NCBI RefSeq assembly: GCF_007625075.1
Contig: NZ_QMIE01000005.1
Coordinates: forward strand, 1 to 64,000
Length of the DNA stretch: 64,000 nt
Source: Oceanidesulfovibrio indonesiensis
GTDB taxonomy: Bacteria > Desulfobacterota > Desulfovibrionia > Desulfovibrionales > Desulfovibrionaceae
Direction of reading: 5' to 3'
The notes beneath the pieces were generated by a model. The model had not been told where the DNA came from and did not search any database. It saw only the letters and a list, made by a program, of their open reading frames with translations. The position numbers and the translations under genes were made by a program. Positions 8,523-17,052 of the stretch are shown piece after piece; position 1 is the first letter of the stretch, and every line of letters begins with the position of its first letter.

Positions 8523-9410
8523 TCAGTACCGTCCAGTGTATCCGATGAACGCGTCCTCCAGGGACATGGGCAGCTGCTGCATATCTTTCACGACCACTTC
8601 CTGCGATTCGAGCAGCCGGGCCGTGTCCGCAGGATCGGAGAAGGCGAAGAGCTCCCAATGGCGGGCGTGCTCCTCCACGTTCTTGATCATGCCGTCCGGG
8701 TGCGGTGCGCGACCATTGGACTTTGGCAGCCGGTAGCGGTTGAAGGCGCAGAGAAACTCCTTGAGCTGGAAGCTGCGTATGGAGCCGCCGCGTTCGAGGA
8801 AGATGATTTCGTCGGCGAGGCGCTCCATGTCCTGGATCACGTGGGAGGTGAGAAAGACGGTGCGCTCGCCGCTGCCGAGGTATTCGGCCATCATGTCCAG
8901 GAAGAGGCGGCGGTATCCGGCGTCCAGGCCCATGGAGTAATCGTCCAGGATCAGCAGTTCGGGCTGCTGGGCCATGAGCAGGCCGAGGGCAACCTGGGAG
9001 CGCTGCCCCTCGCTCATTCTGGCGATGACGTGGCTGTCCGGCAGGCAGAGCCGCTCCACGAGGGCGTCGTACATGTCTCTTCGCCAATTCGGGTAGAACG
9101 CAGCGTAGAATCGCTCGATCTCCCGGATGGTCATGAACTCGTAGGCAAGGTGCCCCTCGAACAGCAGGCCCACCTTGCGCCGGGTGGCCGTGCTCAGAGC
9201 GTGGGATGGATCGCCCAATACCCGGCATTCCCCGCCGGCTGGCCTGAGGAAGCCCATGAGGATGTTGAGCAGGGTGGTCTTGCCCACGCCGTTCTTGCCC
9301 AGCAGGGCCACCACTTTGCCACGCGGCACGGTGAAGTTGAGATCCTCGTAGATGGTCCGCGCGCCATAGTTGTGGCGCAGGCTGCGCACCTCGATGACCG
9401 CATCCGACAT
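8523..9410 (-). CDS. ABC transporter ATP-binding protein with altered catalytic loops
   Basis: A 295-residue nucleotide-binding subunit with Walker A GKNGVGKTT, signature MSEGQRSQ, Walker B LLILDD and the switch His in LTSHV. Two usually conserved residues differ. The Q-loop glutamine position reads Glu (GLLFEGHL), and the catalytic Glu after Walker B is Asp (LILDDYSMGLD). The DDYSMGLD form recurs in ABC-2-type ATPases linked to DUF4857, as far as I recall, so it is probably a subfamily trait. Hydrolysis may be slow. The start is 1 bp after the stop of the FeoB-associated gene, which puts it in the feo operon. Confidence 0.88.
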   Translation of the reverse strand: MSDAVIEVRSLRHNYGARTIYEDLNFTVPRGKVVALLGKNGVGKTTLLNILMGFLRPAGGECRVLGDPSHALSTATRRKVGLLFEGHLAYEFMTIREIERFYAAFYPNWRRDMYDALVERLCLPDSHVIARMSEGQRSQVALGLLMAQQPELLILDDYSMGLDAGYRRLFLDMMAEYLGSGERTVFLTSHVIQDMERLADEIIFLERGGSIRSFQLKEFLCAFNRYRLPKSNGRAPHPDGMIKNVEEHARHWELFAFSDPADTARLLESQEVVVKDMQQLPMSLEDAFIGYTGRY

Positions 9411-9411
9411 G

Positions 9412-9651
9412 TCAGCTGCTCTCCTTCCGGTCGGAATGCTGCGCCTGGGGCGTGTCGTCGGTCATGGGCTCCAGCGTAGCCTGGCCGCTGCAACAGCCGG
9501 GGTGGCCCTTCTGGTGGCCGTTGGATTCCTTGCCTGCCGCCACGCTGCATGTGGAGCTGCCGCATCCGCAACCCTTCCTGCGGGCGTAGGTTTTCCACAG
9601 GTAATAGACGGCCCAGCCGATAATCGCGGCGACTATGATGTATTGCCACAT
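9412..9651 (-). CDS. FeoB-associated Cys-rich membrane protein
   Basis: A 79-residue peptide with one N-terminal transmembrane helix (MWQYIIVAAIIGWAVYYLW), a basic stop-transfer, and a CGCGSSTC cluster followed by CC further on. This is the FeoB-associated Cys-rich family, which follows feoB in many anaerobes and is thought to assist ferrous iron uptake, perhaps by passing Fe(II) at the membrane. It lies 9 bp after feoB. The hydrophilic tail is longer than usual. Confidence 0.88.
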   Translation of the reverse strand: MWQYIIVAAIIGWAVYYLWKTYARRKGCGCGSSTCSVAAGKESNGHQKGHPGCCSGQATLEPMTDDTPQAQHSDRKESS

Positions 9652-9660
9652 GGTGAACTC

Positions 9661-12171
9661 CTAGGATTGCTCGACGTATGTCGTATGCGGCGCTTTCCAG
9701 GCAGGATCCGGAACGAAGGCCAGGCCGATGGCCGTGACCAGGGCGAGGCCGTAGAATCCGGCCATGGCCTGGATGCCGGAGAGTCCCAGCAGATTGCCGC
9801 CCGTGTAGATGGCGCTGGCCACGGTAAGTCCCAGCGCCGTTGGGAACAGGATGGAGAAAAGCATCCACTTGTACGAGCCGGTCTGCACCCGAACCATGAT
9901 GGTGGTGGCGAGGCACGGCGGGTACAGGGCGAAGAAGACGATGAGCGCGAGGGCGCCCAACGGGGTGCGGCCTTCCTGCTCGCCTTCGGCGGCCATGCGT
10001 TGCTCCAGGGTTGCTCCTTCGTCGGCCCCTTCCTGGAAGATAGCGCCCAGGGTGGCCACGCTGGATTCGCGCGCAGCAAAGGAGCTGATGAGCGCGATGT
10101 TCACCTTCCAGTCGAACCCGGCGAACTGGGTGACGGGCTCCAGCGACCGGCCGAGGCGGCCAAAGAAGCTGTGCTCGATCTGCTCGCTGCGAATTTCCCG
10201 GCGGATGGACTTGCGCGTGTTGGAGAGGCCCCGCAACTGACGGTTGATCTGTTTGGAGGCGTCATCATCACCGCGGGAAATAAGCGGATAATATTCCGGA
10301 TAGGTTTGCTCGAACGTTTCGTCTACGCCGGAGCCGCCGCCGAGCTTGGCAGAGCGGTAGGAGTCGTAGACCACGACGAGTTCTTCGAGCCGCTCGCCCT
10401 GGATGATCGCATCGTAGGGCGTTTCGCCGAGTGCGGCGGCCACGTCTGCGCGGAATTCGGCAAGGGCCTCGTCCATGCGCAACTCGTACGCATCCATACG
10501 CTCCGCGGGGACGCCGGGGAACTGCAGCAGAACGTACACGCACACGGCCACCGCGATCACGATGGTTCCGACCTTCTTGATGTACTGCCAGGTGCGGTCG
10601 AAGGCACGGCGCAGCATGCTCATGATCGTGGGCAGGTGATAGGTCGGCATTTCCATGACGAACGGCGCCGTTTCTTTGCCGCGCAGCACCACGCTGGTGA
10701 GGAACTTGGCGATGATAAGGGCCATGAGGATGGTGATAGTGGAGATGAAGAGCATGGCCCAGGATTTGTGCGCGGCGAAGTAGATGTTCACCAGCAGTGT
10801 GTAGAGAGGCACTTTGGCCAGGCAGTTCATGAACGGCACGGTGAGGATGGTGGCCAGCCGGGAGCGCTCGTCCGGAATGCCCTTGGTGGCCATCACGCCT
10901 GGCACGGCGCAGCCTCCTGCGAACACGCCGCCAAGGATGAAGGGCAGGGTGGACTGCCCGTGCAGGCCGAAGCTGTGGAAGATGCGGTCCAGGATGAAGG
11001 CGATGCGCGCCATGTAGCCGGAGTCCTCCAGCGCGGCGATGAGCGCGAAGAGGATGAAGAAAATGGGAACGTAGTTGAGCAGCGTGTTGGCGCTGTCCAC
11101 CATCCACAGCACGAGGGAGCGCAGCATGGGGTCCTCGACCAGCCCCGGCGCCGGCAGCACCGAAGCCACGACATCCCGGAACCAGGCCAGGGCCGGCCAG
11201 GTGTACTTGGTGAGCTCGTAGCCCTGGACGATGGACAACTCGTAAATCAGGTAGACCGAAGCCACGAGCACGAACGGCGCGAGGGCACGATTCAATACGA
11301 TCCGGTCCAGCTTTTCGGAAAACGTGGCCCTGCCGCGGAGTTCCTGCTGCACGCACGCCGCCACCACCTGCGCGGCCAGGGCGTCCCGGCACGTCACGAT
11401 ATGATCGGCCGGGCTGATGTTCATTTCACTTTCGAAGGATTCCGTCATGGTGCGCACCAGCTTGCGTACGGCCGGTGCGTCCGGGTGATTCTCCTCCAGA
11501 AGGCGCGTGGCCTCGGCGTCTTCCTCCAGCAGTTTCAGGGCGAGCCACCGAGACGGGACGAGGAGGTCCAGTCCCGGCGCCTCGGCCACTCGTTTCTCGA
11601 TGGCGGCGATGTATGGCTCGAGCGCCTCGTAGGCAACGACGGTTCGAGGCTGCTCGGCTTCAGCGCTTAGCGAAGCCCTGGCGCGAATTGCCTCGCGCAG
11701 TTCGGCCTTGCCCGTGCCCCTGCGCCCCACAGTGGCTACCACCGGAATGCCGAGCGTGGAGGCCAGCATGTTCACATCGAGTTTCTGGCCGTGCGCTTCG
11801 GCCACATCCACCATGTTGCAAGCCAGCACCACGGGCAGGCCCATCTCCAGCAACTGGAAAGTAAGATACAGGCTGCGCTTGAGTTGCGAAGAATCCACGA
11901 CGTTCACAATGGCGTCTGGCTTTTCTGAGCGCAGGAAATCCCGCGCCACGCGTTCTTCGAGCGAGTAGGAGGTGAGACTGTAGGTGCCGGGCAGGTCCAC
12001 GACCTCCACGCGGCCTGTGGAGTCGCGGTAGTAGCCGACCTTCTTGTCGACCGTGACGCCGGGGTAGTTGGCGATGTGCTGGCTCGCCCCGGTGAGCATG
12101 TTGAATATGGTGGACTTGCCGGAGTTCTGCTGGCCTGCCAGGCCGATGAGAATCGTGCGTTTCGCGGACAT
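9661..12171 (-). CDS. feoB: ferrous iron transport protein B
   Basis: An 836-residue inner-membrane Fe(II) transporter with an N-terminal G domain. GTPase motifs are G1 GQQNSGKST, G3 DLPGTYSL and G4 CNMVD (in place of NKxD). A helical guanine-nucleotide-dissociation-inhibitor region (about 170-270) precedes the membrane domain with two Gate segments, including ILGGVFAGGCAVPGVMATK and the second-half ISSFAARESSVATLG. A large hydrophilic insertion (about residues 540-690) between the two membrane halves is larger than in E. coli FeoB. It lies 51 bp after feoA in one operon. Confidence 0.96.
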   Translation of the reverse strand: MSAKRTILIGLAGQQNSGKSTIFNMLTGASQHIANYPGVTVDKKVGYYRDSTGRVEVVDLPGTYSLTSYSLEERVARDFLRSEKPDAIVNVVDSSQLKRSLYLTFQLLEMGLPVVLACNMVDVAEAHGQKLDVNMLASTLGIPVVATVGRRGTGKAELREAIRARASLSAEAEQPRTVVAYEALEPYIAAIEKRVAEAPGLDLLVPSRWLALKLLEEDAEATRLLEENHPDAPAVRKLVRTMTESFESEMNISPADHIVTCRDALAAQVVAACVQQELRGRATFSEKLDRIVLNRALAPFVLVASVYLIYELSIVQGYELTKYTWPALAWFRDVVASVLPAPGLVEDPMLRSLVLWMVDSANTLLNYVPIFFILFALIAALEDSGYMARIAFILDRIFHSFGLHGQSTLPFILGGVFAGGCAVPGVMATKGIPDERSRLATILTVPFMNCLAKVPLYTLLVNIYFAAHKSWAMLFISTITILMALIIAKFLTSVVLRGKETAPFVMEMPTYHLPTIMSMLRRAFDRTWQYIKKVGTIVIAVAVCVYVLLQFPGVPAERMDAYELRMDEALAEFRADVAAALGETPYDAIIQGERLEELVVVYDSYRSAKLGGGSGVDETFEQTYPEYYPLISRGDDDASKQINRQLRGLSNTRKSIRREIRSEQIEHSFFGRLGRSLEPVTQFAGFDWKVNIALISSFAARESSVATLGAIFQEGADEGATLEQRMAAEGEQEGRTPLGALALIVFFALYPPCLATTIMVRVQTGSYKWMLFSILFPTALGLTVASAIYTGGNLLGLSGIQAMAGFYGLALVTAIGLAFVPDPAWKAPHTTYVEQS

Positions 12172-12222
12172 GAATTGAACTCGTGGTGTGTGAAGCGGCT
12201 GTCGTTTGGGGTGCGTCGCGGC

Positions 12223-12552
12223 TCAGGCCGCGGTGGTCTCTATCTGTTCGGCTTCGCGTTTACGCAGGGTGACGAAGGAATCGCCCACGCGGATTTCCAT
12301 GGGGTCTCCCAGGGTCGCCACGCGGATAACCTCGACCTCGGCATTGGGCACGAATCCCATGTCCATGAGACGCTGCCGTACGGCGCCGCGGGCGCGGTGG
12401 CGGCGTATGCGGCAGCGGCAGCCCTTGCCCACGGCGCTCAGGGGTTGGAAGTCGCTGCAGGCCGGGCAGCCGCCCAGCATGGCCGGGCTGGTGTCGACGG
12501 CGAGGGGTTCGTTTCCATGGCGGTGGCGAATGCGATTTCGTTTCATGAACAT
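12223..12552 (-). CDS. feoA: FeoA-family protein
   Basis: A 109-residue protein whose C-terminal 75 residues form the SH3-like FeoA domain (GAVRQRLMDMGFVPNAEVEV...DPMEIRVGDSFVTLRKREA). FeoA binds FeoB and supports Fe(II) uptake. The N-terminal extension has Cys motifs (GGCPAC, GCRCR) not found in the minimal FeoA and may bind Fe or Fe-S. The start at 12552 has AAGGAG at 7 bp. Longer in-frame starts reach into the probable Fur site and were rejected. It is the first gene of the feo operon. Confidence 0.9.
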   Translation of the reverse strand: MFMKRNRIRHRHGNEPLAVDTSPAMLGGCPACSDFQPLSAVGKGCRCRIRRHRARGAVRQRLMDMGFVPNAEVEVIRVATLGDPMEIRVGDSFVTLRKREAEQIETTAA

Positions 12553-12588
12553 GGCGTGGCTCCTTGGCTGCGGTGGGTACGAAGGGAC

Positions 12589-12611
12589 TTGATATTGAAA
12601 ACGGTTATCAA
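12589..12611. promoter_or_regulatory. putative Fur box before feoA
   Basis: A 23-bp near-palindrome 37 bp upstream of feoA begins TTGATATTGA and ends GGTTATCAA. The outer six bases (TTGATA / TATCAA) are perfectly paired, and the layout resembles the GATAAT-type Fur operator. The gene downstream is a classical Fur target. The match is by eye. Confidence 0.55.
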
Positions 12612-12773
12612 AGTCAAGTGGTAGAGAAAGGATTTGTGTCGACGCCGACGACTCCTGCGTTCGTGGCGGAAAAAATGGCTGATGCGGATTCGTCCGTAGA
12701 GCCGGTTCGAACCGGTTGGAAGAGAATGCGTGGATGAGAAATGTCGTGAATCCAGGCCAGGGGGATGGCCTGG

Positions 12774-12805
12774 AAAAAACGACGCCCCCGGGGGGACCGG
12801 GGGCG
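12774..12805 (-). terminator. rho-independent terminator of the DASS transporter gene
   Basis: On the minus strand, CGCCCCCGG and CCGGGGGCG form a perfect 9-bp stem with a 5-base loop, followed by TCG and six Ts. It starts 27 bp after the transporter stop and insulates the feo operon. Confidence 0.9.
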
Positions 12806-12831
12806 GTGCGGGTTGGCAAACCGGGGGGGTG

Positions 12832-14178
12832 CTAGAAGGGCCAGATCATGGGGATGAACACCACGCAGATGATGAAGCTGATGATCTGCAGCGGCCAACC
12901 CGCCTTGAAGTAGTCCATGAACCTGTAGTTGCCCGGGCCCAGTACGATGGTGTTGGGGGGAGTGGCTACAGGAGTCAGGAAGCAGGCCGATGCTGACATT
13001 GCAATGCCCATCACGACAGGCAGGGGCGAGATGCCGCTCTTGATGGCGATCGGTATTGCCAGGGGCGCCATGAGCGCCGTGGTGGCGGTGTTGGACATGA
13101 AGTTGGTCACCAAGGCCGTGATGCCGCAGCAGACGGCGAGGATGAGGTACGGGTTGTCCACCATGTTGACCACGTTCTCGGCGATCAGGGCTGCAGCGCT
13201 GGACTTTTCCATGGCCGTGGACATGGAGAGCATGCCGGCGAACAGAAAGATGGTGGTCCAGTCAACCGACCTGAAGGCTTCCTTCATGGTCATGCAGCCG
13301 GTGATGACCACGAGACAGGCGCCCAGCATGGCGGCGACCTCAAGGGCCAGAAACTTGGTGGCCATGGCTGCCACGACGAACGCGAAGATGAGCAGGGAGA
13401 AGGGCATCTTTTCGGGGCGTTTGGGCTTTGCGGCCAGCTCTTCCTCGGTGCATTCCACCACGGAATCGGGCAGGAATTTTTTCCCGATGAGCGCGTAATA
13501 GGCGATGCCCACCACGAAGAGGATGGCGCCGATCTTGGCGAATTCGAAGAAGGCGAAGGGGGCCACGCCTTCCGGCCCCATCTTTTCCAGCACGGAGTTG
13601 ACCAGGCCGTTGGGAGGCGTACCGACCAGGGTCATGGTGCCGCCCAGGGACGCGGCAAAGGCCACGGGCATGAGGATCTTGCCCGGTTTGATGTTCGCGC
13701 TGGCGCACATGCCCATGATCATGGGAATGGCCACCACGGTGGTGCCGGTGTTGGACAGGAAGGCGGAAAGAATGCCCACCGAAAGCATGGACAAGAGGAG
13801 CAGCGAGGTCTGGTTGCCTTTGGAGAGCTTGACTGTAGCTTTGCCCACCTTATCCGCAAAGCCCGTGACAAACGTGGCCTCGCCCACGATGAACATGGCC
13901 ATGAAGATGATCACCCACTTGTTGCCGAAGTTGGCGAAAGCGGCCGCCGAAGGAATTATGTTGAATATGGACAAGGCGACCGGGACCAGCATGGCCGTGA
14001 CGGGGAGCGGAATCACCTCGGTGAAGAAGAGAACGGCAGCCACCGCGAGAATGGCGAGGGTGATGTAGGCGTGCGATGTCGGCGGCTGCGGGACGGCGCC
14101 CTGGGCAAAGCAGAGGCCTGCGGTGAGCAAGACTATCGAGGCTACGAGCAATACCGCCAGAAGTATTTTCCTGGGCAT
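12832..14178 (-). CDS. DASS/SLC13-type dicarboxylate transporter
   Basis: A 448-residue carrier with 11-12 hydrophobic segments of the divalent anion:Na+ symporter family. The two signature motifs are SNTGTT (first half) and SNTATT (second half), each followed downstream by a TPPN or TPPNT motif. That is the substrate and sodium site pattern of VcINDY-like C4-dicarboxylate carriers. An N-terminal hydrophobic segment ends in CFAQ and may be a signal or first helix. The start at 14178 (MPRK) has GAGAGGG just upstream; in-frame ATGs at 14220 and 14229 are less likely. Next to malic enzyme, fumarase and fumarate reductase genes, succinate, fumarate or malate is the likely substrate (inference). 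Confidence 0.87.
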   Translation of the reverse strand: MPRKILLAVLLVASIVLLTAGLCFAQGAVPQPPTSHAYITLAILAVAAVLFFTEVIPLPVTAMLVPVALSIFNIIPSAAAFANFGNKWVIIFMAMFIVGEATFVTGFADKVGKATVKLSKGNQTSLLLLSMLSVGILSAFLSNTGTTVVAIPMIMGMCASANIKPGKILMPVAFAASLGGTMTLVGTPPNGLVNSVLEKMGPEGVAPFAFFEFAKIGAILFVVGIAYYALIGKKFLPDSVVECTEEELAAKPKRPEKMPFSLLIFAFVVAAMATKFLALEVAAMLGACLVVITGCMTMKEAFRSVDWTTIFLFAGMLSMSTAMEKSSAAALIAENVVNMVDNPYLILAVCCGITALVTNFMSNTATTALMAPLAIPIAIKSGISPLPVVMGIAMSASACFLTPVATPPNTIVLGPGNYRFMDYFKAGWPLQIISFIICVVFIPMIWPF

Positions 14179-14275
14179 ATTCCCTCTCTTTTTTTTGGTA
14201 AAATAGTAGGGGCTGAGCATGGTTTTCATATATTCTTCAAACGGGCTGATTGACCTGACTGTGCAGCAAGCAAGG

Positions 14276-14308
14276 CCGCCCGCCGACCGGATATCCGGCA
14301 GCGGGCGG
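14276..14308 (-). terminator. hairpin after the malic enzyme gene
   Basis: CCGCCCGC and GCGGGCGG form perfect 8-base arms with an inner CCGGATATCCGG palindrome, 12 bp beyond the malic enzyme stop. The tract after it is only weakly T-rich. It probably ends the frd-fum-mae transcript. Confidence 0.6.
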
Positions 14309-14319
14309 TATCGAATAAG

Positions 14320-15630
14320 CTAGCCATAGCTTTCCACAAAGGCGTTGATGCGTTTCCGCGATGTGGCGATGCGGTCCCGGAGCTGGATGGCGTAGGCGTC
14401 CAGATCCTCGATGGTGGTCGACGCCACGCCGGAATCCATGGCCGCCTTGGCCACGGCTGGGGTCTCCCACTCCAGCATGCGCGGGTCCAGAGGCTTGGGG
14501 ATCACATAGTCATACCCGAAGGTGAGTTCCTTCACGCCGTAGGCGTCGCAGATCTCGCTGGGCACGGGTTCCTTGGCCAGGGCGGCCAGCGCTTCGGCAG
14601 CCGCCACCTTCATGGGCTCGTTGATCTCCGAAGCCTGCACGTCCAGGGCGCCGCGGAAGATGTACGGGAAGCCGGAAACGTTGTTCACCTGGTTGGGGTA
14701 ATCGGTGCGGCCTGTTCCCATGATGCACTCCGGCACGGCGTCCTTGGCGTCCGGATAGCTGATCTCGGGGTCCGGGTTGGCCATGGCGAAGATGATGGGC
14801 TTGGGAGCCATCGCCTTGACCATATCCTTGCTCACGAGATCCTTTGTGGACAGGCCCAGGAAAACGTCCGCGCCCTTCAAGCACTCTTCCAGGGTGGCTT
14901 CCCTGTCCTGGGCGAACTCTTCCTTGTACTTGTTCAGGCCTGCGCGCCCTTTGGTGATGAGGCCGCGGGAGTCGAACATGAAGATGTTCCCGGGGTCGAT
15001 GCCCAGGGACACGTAGAACTTGCTGCAGGCGATGCCGGCTGCGCCGGCGCCCACCACGACCACCTTCAGGTCCTCCATCTTGCGGTTGGTGATCTCGCAG
15101 GCGTTGATGAGCCCGGCGCCGGAGATGACGGCGGTGCCGTGCTGGTCGTCGTGGAACACGGGGATGTTCATCTCGGCCTTGAGGGTGTCCTCGATGTAGA
15201 AGCACTCCGGCGCTTTGATATCCTCCAGGTTGATACCCCCGAAGGTGGGCTCCATGGTTTTGACGACCTCCACGAGCTTCTCCGGATCGGTGATGTCCAG
15301 GTTGATGTCGAAGACATCGATGTCCGTGAAGGTCTTGAACAGCACGCCCTTGCCTTCCATGACGGGCTTGCCGGCCAGCGGGCCGATGTTGCCCAGGCCC
15401 AGGACGGCGGAGCCGTTGGAGACCACGGCCACGAGGTTGGACCGGCCGGTGTAGAGGGCTGCGTTCGCAGGGTCTGCGGCTATCGCCTTGCACGCCTCGG
15501 CAACACCAGGAGAGTAAGCCATGGACAGGTCCTTCTGGTTGTTGCAGGGCTTGATCGGGATGACTTCCACTTTCCCGCGACGGGGATATTGGTGATAGTT
15601 CAGCGCTTCTTCTTTGGTGAACAGAGCCAT
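14320..15630 (-). CDS. malic enzyme (NAD(P)-dependent, decarboxylating)
   Basis: A 436-residue malate dehydrogenase (oxaloacetate-decarboxylating) that converts malate to pyruvate and CO2 with reduction of NAD(P). It carries the N-terminal malic domain ([14 protein letters not shown], the Tyr being catalytic; [13 protein letters not shown]), the metal-binding region FHDDQHGTA, and the Rossmann motif [15 protein letters not shown]. The length matches the short prokaryotic form without the phosphotransacetylase-like tail of MaeB. It is the last gene of the frdCAB-fum operon, 38 bp after the fumarase beta gene, linking malate from fumarase to pyruvate. Confidence 0.95.
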   Translation of the reverse strand: MALFTKEEALNYHQYPRRGKVEVIPIKPCNNQKDLSMAYSPGVAEACKAIAADPANAALYTGRSNLVAVVSNGSAVLGLGNIGPLAGKPVMEGKGVLFKTFTDIDVFDINLDITDPEKLVEVVKTMEPTFGGINLEDIKAPECFYIEDTLKAEMNIPVFHDDQHGTAVISGAGLINACEITNRKMEDLKVVVVGAGAAGIACSKFYVSLGIDPGNIFMFDSRGLITKGRAGLNKYKEEFAQDREATLEECLKGADVFLGLSTKDLVSKDMVKAMAPKPIIFAMANPDPEISYPDAKDAVPECIMGTGRTDYPNQVNNVSGFPYIFRGALDVQASEINEPMKVAAAEALAALAKEPVPSEICDAYGVKELTFGYDYVIPKPLDPRMLEWETPAVAKAAMDSGVASTTIEDLDAYAIQLRDRIATSRKRINAFVESYG

Positions 15631-15667
15631 GGTGCGAATCTCCTCTCGGTTCTACGAACGTCGTGGT

Positions 15668-16213
15668 CTACAGTTCGTAATTGGGCTTGGCGTATTGTTC
15701 CGCGCCGTGGGCGTCGTTGACGACCAGCAGCGGGAAGTCCTGCACGGTGAGCTTGCGAATGGCCTCGGGCCCGAGTTCGTCGTAGGCGATGACCTCGGAG
15801 TCGGTGATGCGTTGCGAAAGCAGTGCGCCAGCGCCGCCCGTGGCGCCGAAGTACACGCCCTTGTATTGCTGCAAGGCGTCGCGCACCTCCTGCGAGCGTT
15901 TGCCCTTGCCGATGCTGGCCTTCACGCCCAGGCTGTGCAGTCGCGGGGCGTAGGCGTCCATGCGGCCGCTGGTGGTGGGTCCGGCGGAGCCGATTGCGGC
16001 GCCGGGAGGTGCCGGCGCCGGACCCACGTAGTAGATGACCGAGCCTTCGAGCTCGAAGGGCAGTTCTTCGCCCTTGTCCAACGCTTCTATGAGCTTCTTG
16101 TGGGCGGCGTCGCGCGCCGTGTAGATGGTGCCGGTAAGGTTGACCACATCGCCGGCCTTGAGCTGGACGATGTCTTCATCCGTGAGGGGAGTGGTGAGGT
16201 TGTACGTCGCCAT
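15668..16213 (-). CDS. class I fumarate hydratase, beta subunit
   Basis: A 181-residue C-terminal-domain subunit of the two-subunit, oxygen-sensitive [4Fe-4S] fumarase. It has the characteristic segments GPTTSGRMDAY and FGATGGAGALL. With the alpha subunit it interconverts fumarate and malate. The start ATG overlaps the alpha stop (TGATG), so the two are translationally coupled. A longer in-frame reading to 16858 is an artefact across the alpha gene. Confidence 0.95.
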   Translation of the reverse strand: MATYNLTTPLTDEDIVQLKAGDVVNLTGTIYTARDAAHKKLIEALDKGEELPFELEGSVIYYVGPAPAPPGAAIGSAGPTTSGRMDAYAPRLHSLGVKASIGKGKRSQEVRDALQQYKGVYFGATGGAGALLSQRITDSEVIAYDELGPEAIRKLTVQDFPLLVVNDAHGAEQYAKPNYEL

Positions 16214-17052
16214 CAGAGAACGACCTCCTTCGTGCGGGATGAGTGGCATTGCACATTGACGGCCACGGGCATGCTGGCGATGTGGCAGGGGTGCATCTCC
16301 ACCTTGACGTCGAGACTGGTGGTCTTGCCGCCGAGACCCATGGGGCCGATGCCCAGATCGTTGACGGCGGCGAGCAGTTCTTCCTCCATGGCGGCGACTC
16401 GCGGGTCCGTATTGCGCTCGCCCAGGGGACGAAACAGAGCCTGCTTGGCCAGGGTCGGAGCCAGATCGAATGTGCCGCCGATGCCCACGCCGACCACAGT
16501 GGGCGGGCATGGATTGGGGCCGGCCTCGGCCATGGTGCGGACCACGAAGTCCTTGATGCCTTCCCAGCCCTGGGCGGGCTTGAGCATGGCAATCCTGGAC
16601 ATGTTCTCTGAGCCGCCGCCCTTGGCCATGAACTTCACCTTGAGCGAATCGCCAGGCACCACGTGGCTGTGGATGACGGCAGGCGTGTTGTCGCCGGTGT
16701 TCTTGCGGGTCAGCGGGTCGCACATGGACTTGCGCAGGTAGCCCTTGTCGTAGGCCTCGACCATGGCGTCGTTGAGAACCTGCTCCAGGTTGCCTCCCTC
16801 GATGGTGACGTCCTCGCCGTAGTCCACGAAAAAGACGGCGACGCCGGTGTCCTGGCACAGGGCGAGCTGGGTGTTGCGCGCCAGGTCGGCATTTTCGATA
16901 AGCTGGGCGAGCACTTCCTTGGCCGATTCGGACTCCTCTTCGTCCAGCGCACGCTGGAGCGCGCCGTATACGTCGTCCGGGAGGATGCGGCAGGCGTCCA
17001 TGATCATGTCGCGCACCGCGTCGTGCAGATCCTGAGCCTTAATGCTTTTCAT
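16213..17052 (-). CDS. class I fumarate hydratase, alpha subunit
   Basis: A 279-residue catalytic subunit carrying the [4Fe-4S] cluster. Cluster-ligand candidates are the Cys in ALCQDTG, in KSMCDP and in NPCPPTVVGVGIGG. The length is normal for the alpha subunit of the split enzyme (also used for tartrate dehydratase). The operon with fumarate reductase and malic enzyme favours fumarase. The first bases overlap the end of frdB by 14 bp. Confidence 0.95.
   Translation of the reverse strand: MKSIKAQDLHDAVRDMIMDACRILPDDVYGALQRALDEEESESAKEVLAQLIENADLARNTQLALCQDTGVAVFFVDYGEDVTIEGGNLEQVLNDAMVEAYDKGYLRKSMCDPLTRKNTGDNTPAVIHSHVVPGDSLKVKFMAKGGGSENMSRIAMLKPAQGWEGIKDFVVRTMAEAGPNPCPPTVVGVGIGGTFDLAPTLAKQALFRPLGERNTDPRVAAMEEELLAAVNDLGIGPMGLGGKTTSLDVKVEMHPCHIASMPVAVNVQCHSSRTKEVVL

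Noticed and set aside
6490-9228. A 912-residue open frame on the minus strand
   Set aside because: Only its last 423 residues (DUF4857) are coding. The rest overlaps the permease and ATPase genes in another frame and has low-complexity, Arg/Pro/Gly-rich shadow composition.
15668-16858. 396-residue frame covering fumarase beta and beyond
   Set aside because: The part above 16213 is out of frame with the well-conserved fumarase alpha gene and has shadow composition.
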